Shown: positions 23,027 to 31,656, counted from the first letter of the stretch. The stretch is 33,567 nt of DNA from JALZKA01 sp963734015 (GCA_963734015.1 CAVTFG010000009.1:1-33567); one strand, 5' to 3'. Program-made: numbers and translations. Notes: generated by a model not told the origin, from the sequence alone.

Positions 23027-24438
23027 CGCAGCGGCGAAAGCCGCGGGTCCGGGCGCTCCGCGCCCGGCGCGTGATCGACCTCGTCGGGCTGCGCGTGGCG
23101 CCGGCGGCGACGGCGGCGTTGATCGTGTGGTCGCACACGAACTACGGGAAGGGTTTGATCACGTTCCTCGCCGTGCTGGTCGCAGGCCAGGTGCTCGAGC
23201 GCGCTCGTTTCCCCCTCTCGCTGATGCCGGCAGCACGGATCTTCGTGGGGCTGGCCGCGCCCGTGCTCGGCATGGGCGCCGCAGCCCTGGCGATGCTGGC
23301 CATGGAACGAACCTTGAGCTTCGGCGACATGGCGGCTGCCGTGATCGGGGCCTGGCTGGTCCTCGCGCTGGGCGCGTGGATCCGCTATCGGGTCGACCGT
23401 GTCGCCAGCGCCCGAATCGCGGTGATCGGCGACCGCTCGTTCGCGATGGATCTGGCTCGAGAGTTCGACGAGGCACGGATCCACGACCACAAGCTGGCCG
23501 GCTGGATCGGACGGCCGGGCGACAGCACCGACGGGCTCGTGTGGCTGGGAAGCCTGCGCGAGGTGCGTCAGATCGTGCTGGATCAGGACATCGAGCTCTT
23601 GGTGTGTGCTCCCGGCAACGATCTGTCGGAGGTCGAGGAGCAGGCGGTGTTCGAAACCGTTGCGGACTTCTGCCTGGACCTTCCCGTGAAGATGATGGGC
23701 GCGAACCAGCTCTACGAGCAGCTCCTGGGACACGTCCCGATCGGCACGATCGACTCCGCGTGGTTCCGCTACATCATGCATCCGCGATTCCACGCAGCGT
23801 CGCCCTTGTCGAAGCGCTTCCTGGACCTCACGGGGTCGCTCGCAATCGGCCTGCTGTTCTCGCCGTTCATCATCGCGGGAGCGATCGGCATCAAGCTCGG
23901 TGACCGCGGACCGATCCTGTACCGGCAGCGCCGGGTGGGCGAAAACGGCAAGGAGTTCCAGATGCTGAAGCTCCGCTCGATGTCCGTTGACGCCGAGGTG
24001 AACGGCCCGCAGTGGTCCAAGGGTGAGGACACGCGCGTGACGCGGGTCGGCCGCCTCCTCCGCCGCACCCACATCGATGAGCTGCCGCAGCTCTGGAACG
24101 TCCTTCGCGGCGACATGACGCTGGTGGGCCCGCGCCCGGAGCGGCCTGAGCTCGTCGCGCAGATCGAGCGCCAGTACCCGCATTACACCCGCCGCCATCT
24201 GGTGAAGCCGGGGATCGCCGGGTGGGCGCAGCTGCGCTGCGGCTACGCCGGATCGAACCTGGGAACGGCGTGGAAGCTTTGCCACGACCTCTACTACGTC
24301 AAGCATCGCTCGTTCCTCGGCGACCTGCTGATCCTGTTCGAAACGGCTTTCGAGACGTTCCGCGACGCGCATCGCTCGCTCAGGTCGCCGGCGGAGAGGT
24401 TCCTCGTCAACCCGGTTCACACTGAGATCCGTGGCTGA
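23023..24438 (+). CDS. Polyprenyl-phosphate glycosyl-1-phosphate transferase (bacterial sugar transferase)
   Basis: A 471-residue initiating enzyme that moves a sugar-1-phosphate onto a polyprenyl phosphate, starting repeat-unit assembly. N-terminal membrane helices lie at about 22-125. A central CoA-binding-like region (ARIAVIGDRSFAMDLAREFD) follows, and from about 265 the bacterial sugar transferase domain: SKRFLDLTGSLAIGLLFSPF, LYRQRRVGENGKEFQMLKLR, RVGRLLRRTHIDELPQLWNV, LRGDMTLVGPRPERPE and HLVKPGIAGWAQLRCGY. It is about 16-18 kb from the main exopolysaccharide genes yet could prime the same polymer. It overlaps the LPFTG gene upstream and the PAS-LuxR gene downstream, so the three form one operon. 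Confidence 0.9.
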   Translation: MTQRRKPRVRALRARRVIDLVGLRVAPAATAALIVWSHTNYGKGLITFLAVLVAGQVLERARFPLSLMPAARIFVGLAAPVLGMGAAALAMLAMERTLSFGDMAAAVIGAWLVLALGAWIRYRVDRVASARIAVIGDRSFAMDLAREFDEARIHDHKLAGWIGRPGDSTDGLVWLGSLREVRQIVLDQDIELLVCAPGNDLSEVEEQAVFETVADFCLDLPVKMMGANQLYEQLLGHVPIGTIDSAWFRYIMHPRFHAASPLSKRFLDLTGSLAIGLLFSPFIIAGAIGIKLGDRGPILYRQRRVGENGKEFQMLKLRSMSVDAEVNGPQWSKGEDTRVTRVGRLLRRTHIDELPQLWNVLRGDMTLVGPRPERPELVAQIERQYPHYTRRHLVKPGIAGWAQLRCGYAGSNLGTAWKLCHDLYYVKHRSFLGDLLILFETAFETFRDAHRSLRSPAERFLVNPVHTEIRG

Positions 24439-25042
24439 CCTGGCCCTCGTCCACGATCGCGGCACCACGACCGCGGTGCCGGTACCGCAGGCGGTCCTCG
24501 TCGTGAACGACCGACGCCGCTGTGCGGAGGCGAACGAGCAGGCATGTGAGCTGATCGGCCTCAGCCGCGACGAGATCGTCGGGCGGCGGCTGGACAGCCT
24601 GCTCAAGCCGAACATGCGCGGCCGTCTGAGCCATGTGTGGACGGCGTTCGCCGAGGCGGGTGGGCACGCGGGCCCGTTCACGCTGGCGAGCGGGGCGGAG
24701 ATTCAAATCGCGCTGACACCGAACCTGATGCCTGATCGTCATCTGCTGGTGCTCGCGCCGATCGCGCCCGGCGTGGTGACCACCACCGATGGGCGGGCCG
24801 AGCCGACCGCCTCCGAGGAACATTCGCCCCCCGCGCCCCAGGGCCGGCAGCCGTCGGCCCGCGAGCTCGAGGTGCTGACCCTCCTGGCGGACGGAGCCAC
24901 TGATCCTCAGATCGCGAAGCGACTCGAGCTCTCGCCCGCCACCGTGCAGACCCACGTGCGGAACGCGAAGGCGAAGCTGGGAGCGCGGACGCGCGCCCAA
25001 GCCGTGGCGCTGGTTCTCGAGCGTGGCCTGATCCAGCACTGA
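24431..25042 (+). CDS. PAS-LuxR transcriptional regulator
   Basis: A 203-residue regulator. Residues about 15-115 form a PAS-like sensor (VLVVNDRRRCAEANEQACEL, IGLSRDEIVGRRLDSLL). After a proline-rich linker, a LuxR helix-turn-helix fills 140-198 (PSARELEVLTLLADGATDPQ, LSPATVQTHVRNAKAKLGAR). The start is a GTG at 24431, overlapping the last eight bases of the sugar transferase gene. It may control this operon or the exopolysaccharide locus. Its helix-turn-helix resembles that of the HTH-GAF protein at 21683, suggesting duplication with domain shuffling. PAS ligand unknown. Confidence 0.85.
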   Translation: MADLALVHDRGTTTAVPVPQAVLVVNDRRRCAEANEQACELIGLSRDEIVGRRLDSLLKPNMRGRLSHVWTAFAEAGGHAGPFTLASGAEIQIALTPNLMPDRHLLVLAPIAPGVVTTTDGRAEPTASEEHSPPAPQGRQPSARELEVLTLLADGATDPQIAKRLELSPATVQTHVRNAKAKLGARTRAQAVALVLERGLIQH

Positions 25043-25051
25043 GCCAGGGCA

Positions 25052-25064
25052 CCCGCCACGCGGG
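25052..25064. terminator. Weak hairpin between convergent genes
   Basis: CCCGC-CAC-GCGGG in the 44-base gap between the PAS-LuxR and sixA stops. No T-tract follows on either strand, so its role as a terminator is doubtful. Confidence 0.2.
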
Positions 25065-25086
25065 CCGGGGGCAGACGACCTCCGGG

Positions 25087-25521
25087 CTACCCGTCCGCGA
25101 TCGCTCGGATCTGGCGCGGGCGGACGAGGCTCACGAGGACGCCGTCCTCGACGGCCGCGAGCCCACCCTTCTTCATCGTCACCCGGGCGCCGGTGGCCTG
25201 TTGGATGGCGCGCGAGAAATCGGGCTCGTGGCCGACCAGAAGCACGTCGCCCCGCCCGGCAGCCAGCTCCGCCGGGTCGAAGTCGCCACCACGGAGGCCG
25301 GAGGCTGTCTCGGCCGTCGCGCCGAGCGCCTCGCAGGCAAGCTCGGCGGTGGCCAGGGCGCGGACCTTTGGGCTCGCGAGGCACGCGTCGATCGTGACGT
25401 CCAGGCGCGCCAGCGCGCGCCCCGCATCGCGAGCCTGGCGTTCGCCCTTCGCCGTCAGGCGCCGCGCCGCATCGTCTCCGCCTGAGTCCTCGGCGTCGCC
25501 GTGTCGCAGGAACCAGATCAC
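25087..25521 (-). CDS. sixA: Phosphohistidine phosphatase (SixA-like histidine phosphatase)
   Basis: A 144-residue member of the histidine phosphatase (phosphoglycerate-mutase-like) superfamily. FLRHGDAED (4-12) carries the nucleophile H7. LASPKVRALATAE (48-60) carries a phosphate-binding arginine, and LVGHEPDFS (95-103) the second catalytic histidine. The length and the RHGDAE motif match SixA, which dephosphorylates histidine phosphotransfer proteins; in actinobacteria the substrate is generally unknown. The start is the GTG at 25521; the open frame to 25695 is antisense to dnaE and lacks the fold. TACGGT lies exactly 6 bases before the GTG, so the mRNA is probably leaderless. It diverges from dnaE with 70 bases between. 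Confidence 0.88.
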   Translation of the reverse strand: MIWFLRHGDAEDSGGDDAARRLTAKGERQARDAGRALARLDVTIDACLASPKVRALATAELACEALGATAETASGLRGGDFDPAELAAGRGDVLLVGHEPDFSRAIQQATGARVTMKKGGLAAVEDGVLVSLVRPRQIRAIADG

Positions 25522-25527
25522 GGGTTC

Positions 25528-25533
25528 ACCGTA
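25528..25533 (-). promoter_or_regulatory. Candidate -10 box (TACGGT) of leaderless sixA
   Basis: On the minus strand TACGGT, then six bases, then the GTG start at 25521. Spacing is identical to the boxes before 10688, 29126 and 31644. Confidence 0.5.
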
Positions 25534-25591
25534 CCCGCACGTTGCAGGATCAGCCCGGGTTGGCATCTGGTCTCGCTGACAAGATGAGCCG

Positions 25592-28500
25592 ATGGCCGGA
25601 GCCGTCGCACACCTACACGTCCACAGCGAGTACTCGCTGCTCGACGGCGCCTGCAAGATCGACAAGATGGCCCAACGAGCCGCCGAGCTCGGCATGCCCG
25701 CGCTCGGCCTGACCGACCACGGCGTGATGAACGGGGCCGTCGACCACTACAAGGCCTGCCGCGCCGCGGGGATCAAGCCGATCCTCGGGCTCGAGGCCTA
25801 CCTGGTCGACGATCACACCAACGCCGACCGCCGCTCCGAACGGAACCACCTCACGCTGCTCGCGGCCTCGGACGAAGGGTTTCGGAACCTGGTCAAGCTC
25901 AGTTCTTCGGGGTTCCTGGAGGGGTTCGGGCGCGGGAAGGCAAACGTCGACATGGCGATGCTCGAGCGCCATTCGGCCGGCTTGATCGCCCTCACCGGCT
26001 GCCTGCAGTCGCGCTTCTGCCGGCGTCTCGTCGAGGACCGCCCGACGGACGCCCGCGCCCATCTCGACGACCTGCTCCAGGCGTTCGGTGCGGACAACGT
26101 GTACATGGAGATCCAGGTCAACGGGATCGCCGAGCAGGACAAGGCCAATGAGGGCATCGTCCGGTACGCGCGTGAGGTCGGCCGCCCGCTGGTCGCGACG
26201 GGCGACGTCCACTATCTCCGCCGCGAGGACTACCAGCACCACGCGGCACTGCTCTGCGTCCAGACGAAGTCGACGCTGGAGCAGCCGAAGTTGCGGTTCG
26301 ACACCAACGAGTTCTTCCTCAAGAGCTACGACGAGATGGCGGAGGCCTTCGCGCCCTGGCCCGAGGCGGTCCCGACCACGATCGAGATCGCCGAGCGCTG
26401 CTCGACCGAGATCGAGCTGGGCAAGCTGCTGCTGCCGCGCTTTCCGGCGCCGGAGGGCGAGGAGCCGGCGGCGATGCTGCGGCGGCTTGCCGACGAGGGG
26501 CTGCGCCGCCGCTACTCGGAGCCACTTCCCGCCGCGGCGATCGAGCGGCTCGAGTTCGAGCTCGGGGTGATCGGCGAAATGGGCTTCGAGTCGTACTTCC
26601 TGATCGTCTGGGACTTCGTCAAGTACGCGAAGGAGAACGGGATCGCGGTGGGTCCCGGGCGCGGCTCCGCGGCCGGCTCGATCGTCGCTTACTCCCTCGA
26701 CATCACGGACCTCGACCCCCTCGCCAACGACCTCCTGTTCGAGCGGTTCCTCAACCCGGCGCGCAAGTCGATGCCGGACATCGACATCGATTTCTCGGTC
26801 CGCGGCCGGGACCGGGTGATCCGCTACGTCCAGGAGAAGTACGGGCGCGAGTCCGTCGCGCAGATCATCACCTTCGGCAAGATGGCCCCGCGCGCCGCGA
26901 CGCGCGACGCCGCTCGCGTCCTGGGCTACGACTACGGCACCGGCGACCGCGTCGCGAAGCTCATCCCGGAGCCGATCATGGGCCGCAGCCCCAGCTTCGC
27001 CGAGTGCCTGAAGCCCGGCCAGGAGCTGCGCCAGACGGTCGACGCCGACGCCGACGCGAAGCGGATCGTGGACGTCGCCCAGGGCCTCGAGGGCAAGATC
27101 CGCAACAACTCGATCCACGCGGCCGCCGTGGTGATCGCCGACCGCCCGCTCGACGAGATCGTCCCCCTCCAGCTCGCCGAGGACCGCAACGCATCGGCCG
27201 AGAAGGGCCCCGACGGCCGGCTGGAGCGCCAGCGCAAGATCGTCACGCAGTACTCGATGGGCCCGATTGAGGAGATCGGCCTCCTGAAGATGGACTTCCT
27301 CGGCTTGCGGAACCTCGACGTGATCGAGGACGCGGTCGCGATCATCGAGCGCTCACGCGAGATCGAGATCGACATGCCGTCGATCCCGATGGACGACGCG
27401 AAGACGTACGAGATGCTCGCCCGCGGTGACTCCGTCGGCGTGTTCCAGTTCGAGTCGGAGGGGATGCGTGACGCGCTGCGCAAGGTCCGCCCGACGGATT
27501 TCGACGACATCGTCGCGCTCGGCGCCCTGTACCGGCCGGGAGCGATGCGCTACATCGACGATTACGCCCGCGGCAAGCGCGACCCCTCCTCGGTGACCTA
27601 CGCGGACGACCGCCTGCGACCGATCACGGAGGCCACCTACGGCTGTTGCATCTATCAGGAGCAGCTGATGGAGATCTCGAAGCAGATCGGCGGCTTCACC
27701 CCGGCCGAGTCCGACGACCTGCGCAAGGCGATCGGCAAGAAGAAGCGCGACCTGATGGCGACGATGAAGGACAAGTTCCTCGAGGGCTCGTCCACGTCGG
27801 GGACCCAGCGCCGGGTCGCCGACGACCTCTGGTCGCTGATGACCGCCGCCGCCGACTACTCGTTCAACAAGTCGCACGCGGCTTGTTACGCGCTGATCTC
27901 CTACCGGACCGCGTACCTGAAGGCGAACTACCCGGCCGAGTACATGGCGGCCGTGATCTCCTCGGTCATGTCGACCAAGGACAAGGTTCCGTTCTTCGTC
28001 AACCGCTGCAACGAGATGGGGATCGACGTCCTGCCGCCGGACGTGAACACGTCCGACCACGGCTTCGTGGTCTCGGGCAAGTCGATCCGATTCGGGCTCG
28101 ACGCCGTCAAGAACGTCGGCCATCAGGCGGTGGAGGCGATCATCGGCGCCCGCGAGCGCGGCGGGCCGTTCGAGTCGATCTGGGACTTCTGCGACCGGGT
28201 CGACGCGCGGGCCGTGAACAAGCGCGCGATCGAGTGCCTGGTCAAATGCGGCGGCCTCGACTCGACCGGCGCCAGCCGCCGCGGGATGCTGGAGGTGCTC
28301 CCACAGGCCCAGGCGTCGGGCCAGAAGGCACAGGACGACGCGCTGCGCGGCCAGGGCTCGATCTTCGACCTCGGCGGGGAGGGCGCGGCCGAGGACCCGC
28401 CGGCCGGAGAGTTCGGTGCTCAGCGCCCGCCGGTCCCGGCGGAGGAATTCGGCCAGCGCGAGCTGCTGACGCTCGAGAAGGAGACGCTCGGGACGTTCCT

Positions 28501-29116
28501 CTCGTCCCATCCGCTCACCGAGGTGCGGGAGGCGCTGCGGGAGGCGGTGGACTGCTCGCTCGCCGACGTCGCCGGCAAGCCGGACGGGGCGTGGATCACC
28601 GTCGGCGGGATCGTGGCGGAGGCGAAGAAGGTCCGCACCCGCAGCGGCGGCTATGTGATGTTCGCCAAGCTGGACGACCTGGAGGGACAGGTCGAGCTGT
28701 TCGTGCGGGACGCCGCCGGCGAGCAGGCCGAGGCGATCACGCTCGACCGCGTCGTCGTGATTCGCGGCCGCGTCGACCACAAGGGGCGTGACCAGATGAG
28801 CGTGGTGGTCCAGGAGGCGAACGCGTTCGAGCCCGACGCGGACGAGCTGGCGAAGGCGAGGGCGCGTGCGACGAAGCGCAGCGCGCCCGCACGGATCGTG
28901 CTGCGCATCGACGCCAGCCGGTTCGGAGCCGAGCTCGTCGAGGAGCTGAAGGGCCTCTTCGAGGCGTATCCGGGGGGGACCGAGGTGGCGCTCGAGATGA
29001 CGACCCGCGAGGGCGTCAGGCGCCTGCGCTTCGGCGAGGGCTACCGCGTCGACCCGGACCACGGGCTGCGCGCGGAGCTGGACCAGCTCCTCGGACCGAA
29101 GGCTCTTGCCGCTTAG
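25592..29116 (+). CDS. dnaE: DNA polymerase III alpha subunit (DnaE)
   Basis: A 1174-residue replicative polymerase, the usual length for DnaE1. The PHP domain starts at once (HLHVHSEYSLLDG at 7-19, LTDHGVMNGAVDHY at 40-53) with its metal-binding histidines kept, so residual proofreading-type activity is possible. The polymerase core has GPGRGSAAGSIVAYSLDITD from about 354 and the catalytic PDIDIDFS at 395-402 (D396 and D398). FQFESEGMR follows, then the tandem helix-hairpin-helix near 870-940 and a C-terminal OB-fold (WITVGGIVAEAKKVRTRSGG onwards). The Cys-rich gene starts 9 bases after the stop. CAAGAT lies 6 bases before the ATG, a poor match to the leaderless arrangement. Confidence 0.97.
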   Translation: MAGAVAHLHVHSEYSLLDGACKIDKMAQRAAELGMPALGLTDHGVMNGAVDHYKACRAAGIKPILGLEAYLVDDHTNADRRSERNHLTLLAASDEGFRNLVKLSSSGFLEGFGRGKANVDMAMLERHSAGLIALTGCLQSRFCRRLVEDRPTDARAHLDDLLQAFGADNVYMEIQVNGIAEQDKANEGIVRYAREVGRPLVATGDVHYLRREDYQHHAALLCVQTKSTLEQPKLRFDTNEFFLKSYDEMAEAFAPWPEAVPTTIEIAERCSTEIELGKLLLPRFPAPEGEEPAAMLRRLADEGLRRRYSEPLPAAAIERLEFELGVIGEMGFESYFLIVWDFVKYAKENGIAVGPGRGSAAGSIVAYSLDITDLDPLANDLLFERFLNPARKSMPDIDIDFSVRGRDRVIRYVQEKYGRESVAQIITFGKMAPRAATRDAARVLGYDYGTGDRVAKLIPEPIMGRSPSFAECLKPGQELRQTVDADADAKRIVDVAQGLEGKIRNNSIHAAAVVIADRPLDEIVPLQLAEDRNASAEKGPDGRLERQRKIVTQYSMGPIEEIGLLKMDFLGLRNLDVIEDAVAIIERSREIEIDMPSIPMDDAKTYEMLARGDSVGVFQFESEGMRDALRKVRPTDFDDIVALGALYRPGAMRYIDDYARGKRDPSSVTYADDRLRPITEATYGCCIYQEQLMEISKQIGGFTPAESDDLRKAIGKKKRDLMATMKDKFLEGSSTSGTQRRVADDLWSLMTAAADYSFNKSHAACYALISYRTAYLKANYPAEYMAAVISSVMSTKDKVPFFVNRCNEMGIDVLPPDVNTSDHGFVVSGKSIRFGLDAVKNVGHQAVEAIIGARERGGPFESIWDFCDRVDARAVNKRAIECLVKCGGLDSTGASRRGMLEVLPQAQASGQKAQDDALRGQGSIFDLGGEGAAEDPPAGEFGAQRPPVPAEEFGQRELLTLEKETLGTFLSSHPLTEVREALREAVDCSLADVAGKPDGAWITVGGIVAEAKKVRTRSGGYVMFAKLDDLEGQVELFVRDAAGEQAEAITLDRVVVIRGRVDHKGRDQMSVVVQEANAFEPDADELAKARARATKRSAPARIVLRIDASRFGAELVEELKGLFEAYPGGTEVALEMTTREGVRRLRFGEGYRVDPDHGLRAELDQLLGPKALAA

Positions 29117-29119
29117 TAT
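29114..29119 (+). promoter_or_regulatory. Candidate -10 box (TAGTAT) overlapping the dnaE stop
   Basis: TAGTAT includes the dnaE TAG stop and ends six bases before the ATG at 29126. This implies a private leaderless transcript for the Cys-rich gene, in addition to any read-through from dnaE. Confidence 0.55.
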
Positions 29120-29125
29120 CCCGGT

Positions 29126-29524
29126 ATGGCGCTAGAGCAGCGTGAGGTCGCCCGACACGGCGAATGCCGGCGGTGCTCCACGTTCTGCGACAAGCTCGTC
29201 GAGCCGCGGGGCTGCCTCGAGATGCGCTGCGGCTACCTCTACAGCTACGAGGATCGCTGGACCGGCAACCGCTACATGGGCTGCCTTCGCAAGGTCTTCC
29301 GCGCCGAGGTCGACGTCGAGATGTTCGAGCTCGCCGAGAACGCCGGCGGGTTCGGCGGTCTGAAGATGACCGGCGAGCCGCTGCCGCAGTGCCAGTTCAG
29401 CGTCGAGCCGGCCTACGCGGGTTCGGGCGACGGCTACGACTGCGTGAACCGCCGGTTCTTCGACTGTGCGGAGACCGGCCCCGAGGGCCTGCGCGCCTTC
29501 GACCTGCGCGACGCGCTGCGGTAG
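29126..29524 (+). CDS. Conserved-looking cysteine-rich protein of unknown function
   Basis: A 132-residue soluble protein with nine cysteines (14, 17, 21, 30, 35, 53, 89, 106, 114). The first six form a dense cluster, CRRCSTFCDKLVEPRGC then MRCGYLYSYEDRW and YMGCLRKVF. This spacing suggests a zinc or iron-sulfur site, but I recognise no named domain. Later parts contain EVDVEMFELAENAGGFGGLK and PLPQCQFSVEPAYAGSGDGY. No signal peptide, so the cysteines are probably metal ligands rather than disulfides (inference). It follows dnaE by 9 bases and has its own -10 box overlapping the dnaE stop. It converges on the response regulator. Confidence 0.78.
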   Translation: MALEQREVARHGECRRCSTFCDKLVEPRGCLEMRCGYLYSYEDRWTGNRYMGCLRKVFRAEVDVEMFELAENAGGFGGLKMTGEPLPQCQFSVEPAYAGSGDGYDCVNRRFFDCAETGPEGLRAFDLRDALR

Positions 29525-29550
29525 CTGCGGTCCGCCCCGCGGCGCTCGGC

Positions 29551-30216
29551 TCAGGCCCGGTAGCGGTAGCCGACGCCCCGTACGGTTTCGAAGCGGCGGC
29601 CGCCGAGCTTGCGGCGCAGGTACCCGACGTAGACGTCGACGACGTTCGAGCCGGGGTCGTAGTCGTAGCCCCATACATGAGCGAGGAGCTGCTCGCGGCT
29701 GAGGACCTGATTGGGGTGCTCGAGGAAGGTGCGCAGCAGCTCGAACTCGCGGGCGCTCAGCTCGATGTCGCCCTCGCCGGTCGAGACCCAGCGCGTGCGC
29801 AGGTCCAGCGTGACGCCGCCGGTCGCGATCACGTGACGGTCCTCCTGCGCCCGGCCGTCACCGCGGAGGCGAGCGCGGATCCTGGCGACCAGCTCGTCGA
29901 AGTGGAACGGCTTGCCGATGTAGTCGTCGGCGCCGGCCTCGAGGCCGGCAACGCGGTCGCTCGTGTCGTCGCGTGCCGTGAGGATGATGACCGGCAGGCT
30001 GCTGCCGCCGGCACGCAGATCCCGAAGGACTTCGAGGCCGTCCTTCCCGGGGAGCCCGAGATCGAGGACCATGAGGTCGAACTCGGATTCGTCGGCGGTC
30101 GCGGACGCGCCCGGTCCGTCCGCGACGACCGTGGTCGTGAACCCGCTCGAGCGCAGTCCCTTCTCGAGGAACGCGGCGAGGCGGGGCTCGTCTTCGGCGA
30201 TCAGGACTCTGGCCAC
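29551..30216 (-). CDS. OmpR-family response regulator
   Basis: A 221-residue two-domain regulator. The receiver domain has the acidic pocket AEDEP (7-11), the phosphoacceptor D52 in VLDLGLPGKDG, T80 in ILTARDD and K102 in YIGKPF. The C-terminal winged helix (about 128-220) has LSAREFELLRTFLEHPNQVL, REQLLAHVWGYDYDPGSNVV and VYVGYLRRKL, as in OmpR/PhoB. The GTG start at 30216 overlaps the kinase stop by 16 bases, so kinase and regulator are co-translated. Members of this class bind direct repeats spaced by 11 bp; two such arrays lie at 32167-32257, 2 kb upstream. Signal and regulon are otherwise unknown. Confidence 0.92.
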   Translation of the reverse strand: MARVLIAEDEPRLAAFLEKGLRSSGFTTTVVADGPGASATADESEFDLMVLDLGLPGKDGLEVLRDLRAGGSSLPVIILTARDDTSDRVAGLEAGADDYIGKPFHFDELVARIRARLRGDGRAQEDRHVIATGGVTLDLRTRWVSTGEGDIELSAREFELLRTFLEHPNQVLSREQLLAHVWGYDYDPGSNVVDVYVGYLRRKLGGRRFETVRGVGYRYRA

Positions 30217-31644
30217 GTTTTCACCGCCTCCTCGGGCGGCGTTTCGCCGCTGGGAATCACGATTGTGAATCTTGAACCCTTGCCCGGTGTGGACTCGAGC
30301 TCGACGTGGCCGCCGTGGGCCTCGGCGATCGCCTTCACGATCGCCAATCCGAGTCCCGCGCCGTGGCCCGGGATCGCCTGCTCTCCGGCCGCGAACCGCT
30401 CGAAGATCCGTTCCTGGTCCTCGACGGCGATCCCCTGGCCCTCGTCGCGAACCCAGAGCCTCACGTGGCCGTCGGCCAGCGAGCTGCCGATCGCGATCGC
30501 GTCGTCGCCGCCCGTGTGGCGAACCGCGTTCTGGGCGAGGTTCATCACCGCTGACGTCAGCCGGTGCGGATCGGCCTGGACCAGTCCCACGTCCGCCTGA
30601 TCGATCTTCCACCGCCGCACCCCGAGGGTCCGCGCCTTGCCGAACAAGTCCTGAGTCAGGACGTCGAGGTCGAAAGGCTCGGTCCGTAGGAAGTCGGGTC
30701 GGTCCGACCGCGCGAGCAGAAGCAGGTCGTCGACGAGCCGGCTCATCCGCTCGAGTTCCTCATTGATGACGGCGCGGGCTTCGCGCCGCTCGTTGGGATC
30801 GTCCCCGAGCGTGTCCATGTGCCCGCGGATCACGGTGATCGGCGTCCGCAGCTCATGCCCGACATCCGCCAGGAACTCCTTCTGGGAGGCGAACGCGGTT
30901 TCGAGGCGGTCCAGCATCCCGTTGAAGGTGCGCCCGAGCTCGGCGATCTCGCTCTCGCCCCGGATGTCGACCCGCTCGGACAGATCGGTTTCGGTGATCG
31001 ACCGGGTGGTCCGCGCAAGCGCCCGGAGCGGCTGGACGGCCCGGCCGGCAGCCAGCCAGATGAAGAGCGATGCCAGAAGCGTGATCACGATCGAGACGCC
31101 CGCCGCGATCCGGACGGCGCTCTCGACCCGATCGTGCTCGTCGTTCAGGAGCTTTCCCGCGACCAGGACCCCGGTCTCGCCGGCGCCGCCGTTGACCGGC
31201 ACGGCCACGTAGCGGACCGTGCCGAGCGGGCTGGCCAACTCACCGCTTGTGGGCTCCTGGACGTTCGCGAGCGGGTCGAAGACGTTCGGGAGGGAGCCGT
31301 CGGGTTGGGTGCGGAATGCGTCGCCGTTGATGAACGTCTGGAGCGTCCCTTCCTCGAGCGGTCGCTCCTGCTCCAGGTAGAGCTCGAAGACACGATCGAG
31401 ATCCGCCGGTGTCCGGGTCGATGCCCTCCTCGGTGAGGATGCGCAGCTCGTCCACCTGATCCGTCAGTCGCTCCTGGACCTCGCTGTCGATGCGCGACAA
31501 CAGAACCTCGCGGAGAACCAGCAGCGACGCTGCGGTCGAAACGACGAGCAGGATCAGGAACGAGACGAGAATCCGCGTCCGCACGTCGCCCAGAAGCGGC
31601 CGGCGATGGCGAACCGGCGAGGATCCCTCCGTTGAACTGGACAC
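30201..31644 (-). CDS. Sensor histidine kinase, interrupted by a +1 frameshift
   Basis: A membrane kinase paired with the overlapping response regulator. Residues 1-80 are read from the GTG at 31644: membrane helix at about 25-45, then LSRIDSEVQERLTDQVDEL. At 31403-31410 the coding frame shifts. Downstream the sensible frame continues as ADLDRVFELYLEQERPLEEG, the rest of the external sensor, a second helix (VSIVITLLASLFIWLAA), HAMP, the phosphorylation site DVGHELRTPITVIRGH and the ATPase motifs NLAQNAVRHT, VRDEGQGI and GAGLGLAIVKAIAEAHGG. Skipping one base would give about 480 residues, normal for this class. The two unshifted pieces are 31240-31644 (134 residues) and 30201-31238 (345 residues from a TTG). 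Sequencing error, true mutation or programmed shift cannot be told apart here. Confidence 0.82.
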
Positions 31645-31650
31645 GCGTGG

Positions 31651-31656
31651 ACGATA
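31651..31656 (-). promoter_or_regulatory. Candidate -10 box (TATCGT) of a leaderless kinase gene
   Basis: TATCGT on the minus strand, then six bases, then the GTG at 31644. The kinase has no Shine-Dalgarno, which supports a leaderless mRNA. Confidence 0.5.

Noticed and set aside
22825..24681. A 618-codon open frame antisense to the sugar transferase
   Set aside because: Composition is typical of an antisense high-GC frame, and the plus strand encodes a clear sugar transferase with all family motifs.
25613..29062. Two long minus-strand frames (501 and 569 codons) opposite dnaE
   Set aside because: They are antisense to conserved dnaE codons and contain no recognisable domain.
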